A DNA stretch of 12,177 nucleotides, taken from the NCBI GenBank assembly GCA_030620925.1, contig JAUXIQ010000022.1:1-12177 (forward strand). Direction: 5' to 3'. The notes under the pieces were generated by a model that did no database searches, was not told where the DNA came from, and saw only the letters and a program-made list of their open reading frames with translations. The DNA is from Nitrospinota bacterium (lineage in GTDB: Bacteria; JAUXIQ01). Both the position numbers and the translations under genes were made by a program. This document shows positions 9,929 to 12,177 of the stretch, piece after piece. Position 1 is the first letter of the stretch. Each line of letters opens with the position of its first letter.

Positions 9929-11893
9929 ATGCAGGGTTATGGTAATATTTTGCGTATAGACCTTTCCAGCGGGAACGTTAGCGAGCAGACTATCGAGCCG
10001 GAGCTGGCGGAGAGGTTCCTGGGCGGGGTGGGCATAAACGACTGGCTGCTGTGGGAACATTTCACCGCCGTCGACCCCAGGATCGACCCACTGGGGCCGG
10101 AAAACGTAATAATCATGGGTCTCGGCCCCCTTGGCGGCACGGCCACGGGCCTGGGCAGCAAGATGAAGTTTACCTTCAAGGGGCCGTTGTGCAACATGTT
10201 CGGCGACAGCGTGAGCGGAGGCAGCTTCGGGCCCATGTTGCGCTATGCAGGGTATGACCACCTGGTCATCACCGGCCGCGCGGAGAGGCCGGTCTATATC
10301 TGGATAGACGACGGCAGGGTGGAGATAAGGGACGCCTCATCCCTGTGGGGGAAGGGAGTACACGAGGCCACAGAGACGATCCGGTCTGAGTTGGGCGACG
10401 CCGACGTCGCAGTGGCCTGCATCGGCCAGGGCGGGGAGAACCTGGTGCGCTACGCTTCGGTGACCGTCACCGAGGAACGTTCCGCCGGCCGCACCGGTGC
10501 CGGCTGCGTGATGGGCTCCAAGAACCTGAAGGCGGTGGCCGCGAGGGGGAGCAAAGGCGTCGGCGTGCACGACCCCGCGGCCTTCATGGAGGCCGTGGAC
10601 GATTTTTACCTCCGTCTGCGCAGCGACCCGTCGGAGTCTGACTTCCGCAAGAACGGTACCCTGAGGGCGGTGAACTTCTACGACAGGATTTATGGCAACG
10701 CTTTCCGCAACGGCCAGTACTCCAAGGTGCCCGATCAGAAGGTCAAGCTGCTCAAGGCTGAGTGGTTCATCGACAATCTCAAGACTCAAGACATGGCCTG
10801 CTCCGTAGGCTGCACCGTGGGATGCTGCCACCTGTGCGAGATCAAGGGAGACGAATCCCCCGCAGCGGCTCGATTCGCCGGAGAGAGGGGCGATGGTCCG
10901 GAATACCTCACCGTGGCTTCTTTCGGAATGGGCTGCGACCTGCCGGACATGGCGGCAGTCACCCACCTGCACCACGTGTGCAACGACTACGGCGTGGACC
11001 TTGTGGAGATGGGCGGCATAATCTCTTTCCTGATGGAGCTCTGGGAGCGGGGGATAATAGACGAAAACGATTCGCAGCGCTGGCTGGGCCGTCCCCTTTC
11101 ACTTGAATGGGGGAGCCTGGAGGCTGTGGAGGCCGTCATCCGCTCCATCGCCCTGCAGGAAAACGACCTGGGGAGGCTCTTTCAGAACGGCCTGCTCCCC
11201 GCGGCGCAGTCCATTACCGAGGATAAAGATTTTCCCGTAGAACAATATGCCGTCTACGGTAAGGGAGGCATCACCCTGCCCGAGGAGATAAGGTCTTATC
11301 CCATCTGGGCCATAAACTTCGCCGTGGCTTCCCGCGGGTGCGACCACCTGAAGGGCTATAACGTCATAGACAAGGCATTCCGTACGGACATTTCCGAAGC
11401 GTGGTTGGGCAAGCCGGGTGCGGGCGTGGGCTACGTGCCCGACCTCAAGGGGGCGGCATCGGCTCACGCCGAGAACTACACCGCCGCCGTGAACACCCTC
11501 GGCGTCTGCGTTTTCCGCACCGCCCGAGACCCGATGAACATTTCTCTGGACGTCCTGGCCGGGGCCTATCGCGCCCTCACCGGCCTGGAGATAAGCGGCG
11601 GGGAGATGTATACCATCGGGGAGCGGGTCTATAACCTGGAGAAAGCCTTTAACTCCAGGGTGGGACTCCGCAGGGAGGACGACCGCCTCTGCCGGCGATG
11701 GATGGAAGAGCCCGTTACCGGAGGACCCGGTAAGGGCATGAAGGCGGGAGACTATTTCCATGAGCTCCTCGATGAATACTACCTGCATAAAGGCTGGGAC
11801 GTGAAGACCTCTCTACAAACTCGCCGGAAGCTCATGGAGCTGGGGTTGGAGGATGTCGTCGCCGTCCTTGAAAAAGAGGACGCCGTAGTCTGA
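9929..11893 (+). CDS. Aldehyde:ferredoxin oxidoreductase family protein (tungsten/molybdenum pterin enzyme)
   Basis: Cytoplasmic oxidoreductase family that uses a bis-pterin W or Mo centre plus a [4Fe-4S] cluster to oxidise aldehydes to acids, or the reverse, with ferredoxin. The 654 residues are near the usual 600-700. The N-terminal AFOR domain (about 1-205) has RIDLSSG (9-15), the FLGGVGIN loop (30-37), the SGGSFGPMLRYAGYDHLVITG block (96-116) and AGRTGAGCVMGSKNLKAV (186-203). The C-terminal part has DYGVD (353-357), LGVCVF with Cys527 (the expected fourth cluster ligand) and the typical IGERVYNLEKAFN (563-575). The first three ligands would be C291, C295 and C299, spaced x3/x3 instead of the usual x2/x3; C300 and C303 are extra. 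The start is ATG 9929, with GAGGG 5 bases upstream. No ferredoxin subunit, MoaD or pterin gene is adjacent. Substrate unknown. Confidence 0.93.
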   Translation: MQGYGNILRIDLSSGNVSEQTIEPELAERFLGGVGINDWLLWEHFTAVDPRIDPLGPENVIIMGLGPLGGTATGLGSKMKFTFKGPLCNMFGDSVSGGSFGPMLRYAGYDHLVITGRAERPVYIWIDDGRVEIRDASSLWGKGVHEATETIRSELGDADVAVACIGQGGENLVRYASVTVTEERSAGRTGAGCVMGSKNLKAVAARGSKGVGVHDPAAFMEAVDDFYLRLRSDPSESDFRKNGTLRAVNFYDRIYGNAFRNGQYSKVPDQKVKLLKAEWFIDNLKTQDMACSVGCTVGCCHLCEIKGDESPAAARFAGERGDGPEYLTVASFGMGCDLPDMAAVTHLHHVCNDYGVDLVEMGGIISFLMELWERGIIDENDSQRWLGRPLSLEWGSLEAVEAVIRSIALQENDLGRLFQNGLLPAAQSITEDKDFPVEQYAVYGKGGITLPEEIRSYPIWAINFAVASRGCDHLKGYNVIDKAFRTDISEAWLGKPGAGVGYVPDLKGAASAHAENYTAAVNTLGVCVFRTARDPMNISLDVLAGAYRALTGLEISGGEMYTIGERVYNLEKAFNSRVGLRREDDRLCRRWMEEPVTGGPGKGMKAGDYFHELLDEYYLHKGWDVKTSLQTRRKLMELGLEDVVAVLEKEDAVV

Positions 11894-11917
11894 CCTTCTC
11901 CACACAAGCCTGACCCA

Positions 11918-12177
11918 TCATTTCAGCTTTTCCAGGGCCTCTTCCAGGAACGCCTCCGCCAGTTTGTAATCCACCTCTATCCACAGGAGGTCCTTACCCC
12001 GGCGGTATATGAAGTGCCGTTTATCATTGCCGAACAGGGAGACCACTTTACTCTCTTTAACGGTGAGTTCCTTGAAGTGACCGTAAGGTCCAGCCCCGGC
12101 CCTGATCCTTTCCACCATGCGTTCGAATAGCGCCGCGGCCCTATTATCCTCTTTTGAACGTGATATCCATACGGTGG
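11918..12177 (-). CDS. Hypothetical protein, 3' part (5' end beyond the window)
   Basis: The minus-strand frame ending at 11918 has an ATG at 12118, but the same frame stays open to the right edge. The preceding codons read TVWISRSKEDNRAAALFER and join smoothly, so the gene almost certainly starts outside the window; 85 residues are visible. I do not recognise the family. Visible features are a basic, charged middle (KRHFIYRRGKDLLWIEVDY), alternating hydrophobic residues suggesting beta strands, and a helical acidic/basic end (AEAFLEEALEKLK). There is no membrane segment or Cys in the visible part. The pattern (strand, turn, strand with WIEVD, then a closing helix) suggests the last subdomain of a small alpha/beta protein. 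It converges with the AOR gene across 24 bases, with no hairpin terminator between them. Confidence 0.6.
   Translation of the reverse strand, partial: TVWISRSKEDNRAAALFERMVERIRAGAGPYGHFKELTVKESKVVSLFGNDKRHFIYRRGKDLLWIEVDYKLAEAFLEEALEKLK

Noticed and set aside
9617-10261. A 214-codon minus-strand frame across the repeats and the AOR start
   Set aside because: Half is read from hairpin repeats and half antisense to the conserved AOR N-terminus.
10337-11788. Minus-strand frames of 212 and 229 codons inside the AOR gene
   Set aside because: Shadows produced by high third-position GC. The AOR motifs on the plus strand are intact.

Overview
The window reads as a bacterial chromosome segment from an anaerobe or facultative anaerobe. 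Gene content points that way: a tungsten/molybdenum-type aldehyde:ferredoxin oxidoreductase (AOR family), an acyl-CoA dehydrogenase and a thioredoxin-fold [2Fe-2S] ferredoxin-like protein. The intergenic repeats and the general style of the proteins remind me of Chloroflexota (Dehalococcoidia-like) genomes. That placement is an inference of moderate to low confidence; no rRNA or other marker gene is present.

Layout. 1-170 is a repeat-rich intergenic stretch. 171-3265 holds three genes on the minus strand, transcribed in the order ROK sugar kinase, Crp/Fnr-type regulator, acyl-CoA dehydrogenase; the gaps are large enough (81 and 179 bases) for separate promoters. 3377-3709 (+) is a small ferredoxin-like protein that runs towards a pyridoxamine-phosphate-oxidase-fold protein (3785-4174, -), with a two-part hairpin between them. 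4175-4687 is a 513-base AT-rich gap. It carries a good promoter for the oxidase-fold gene, an extended -10 promoter for the rightward operon, and a 35-codon leader ORF that ends inside the ribosome binding site of the next gene.

4688-9185 (+) is the core of the window: a tightly coupled operon of PrkA (AAA+ protein, YeaG family), a YhbH/YeaH-type von Willebrand A protein, and a SpoVR/YcgB family protein. The genes overlap at their stop/start codons. This trio is known and conserved in many bacteria, sporulating or not, but its molecular function is poorly defined. Here PrkA and SpoVR both carry Cys/His clusters that I do not remember from the Bacillus or E. coli proteins, which may be a lineage-specific metal-binding feature.

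9186-9928 has no credible gene. It is packed with REP-like GTAG hairpins, a 92-base unit with 13-bp inverted ends, and further copies of the composite repeat that sits, in the opposite orientation, at positions 1-135. 9929-11893 (+) is the AOR-family enzyme, with unusual spacing of its cluster cysteines and visibly higher GC than the operon before it. 11918-12177 (-) is the 3' part of a gene that runs off the right edge.

Five of the nine genes with a visible start appear to begin at GTG or TTG. No tRNA, rRNA, CRISPR array, transposase or phage gene was seen. The most unusual elements are the Cys/His decoration of the PrkA-SpoVR pair, the leader ORF overlapping the prkA ribosome binding site, the ferredoxin-like protein lacking one canonical ligand Cys, and the repeat cluster.
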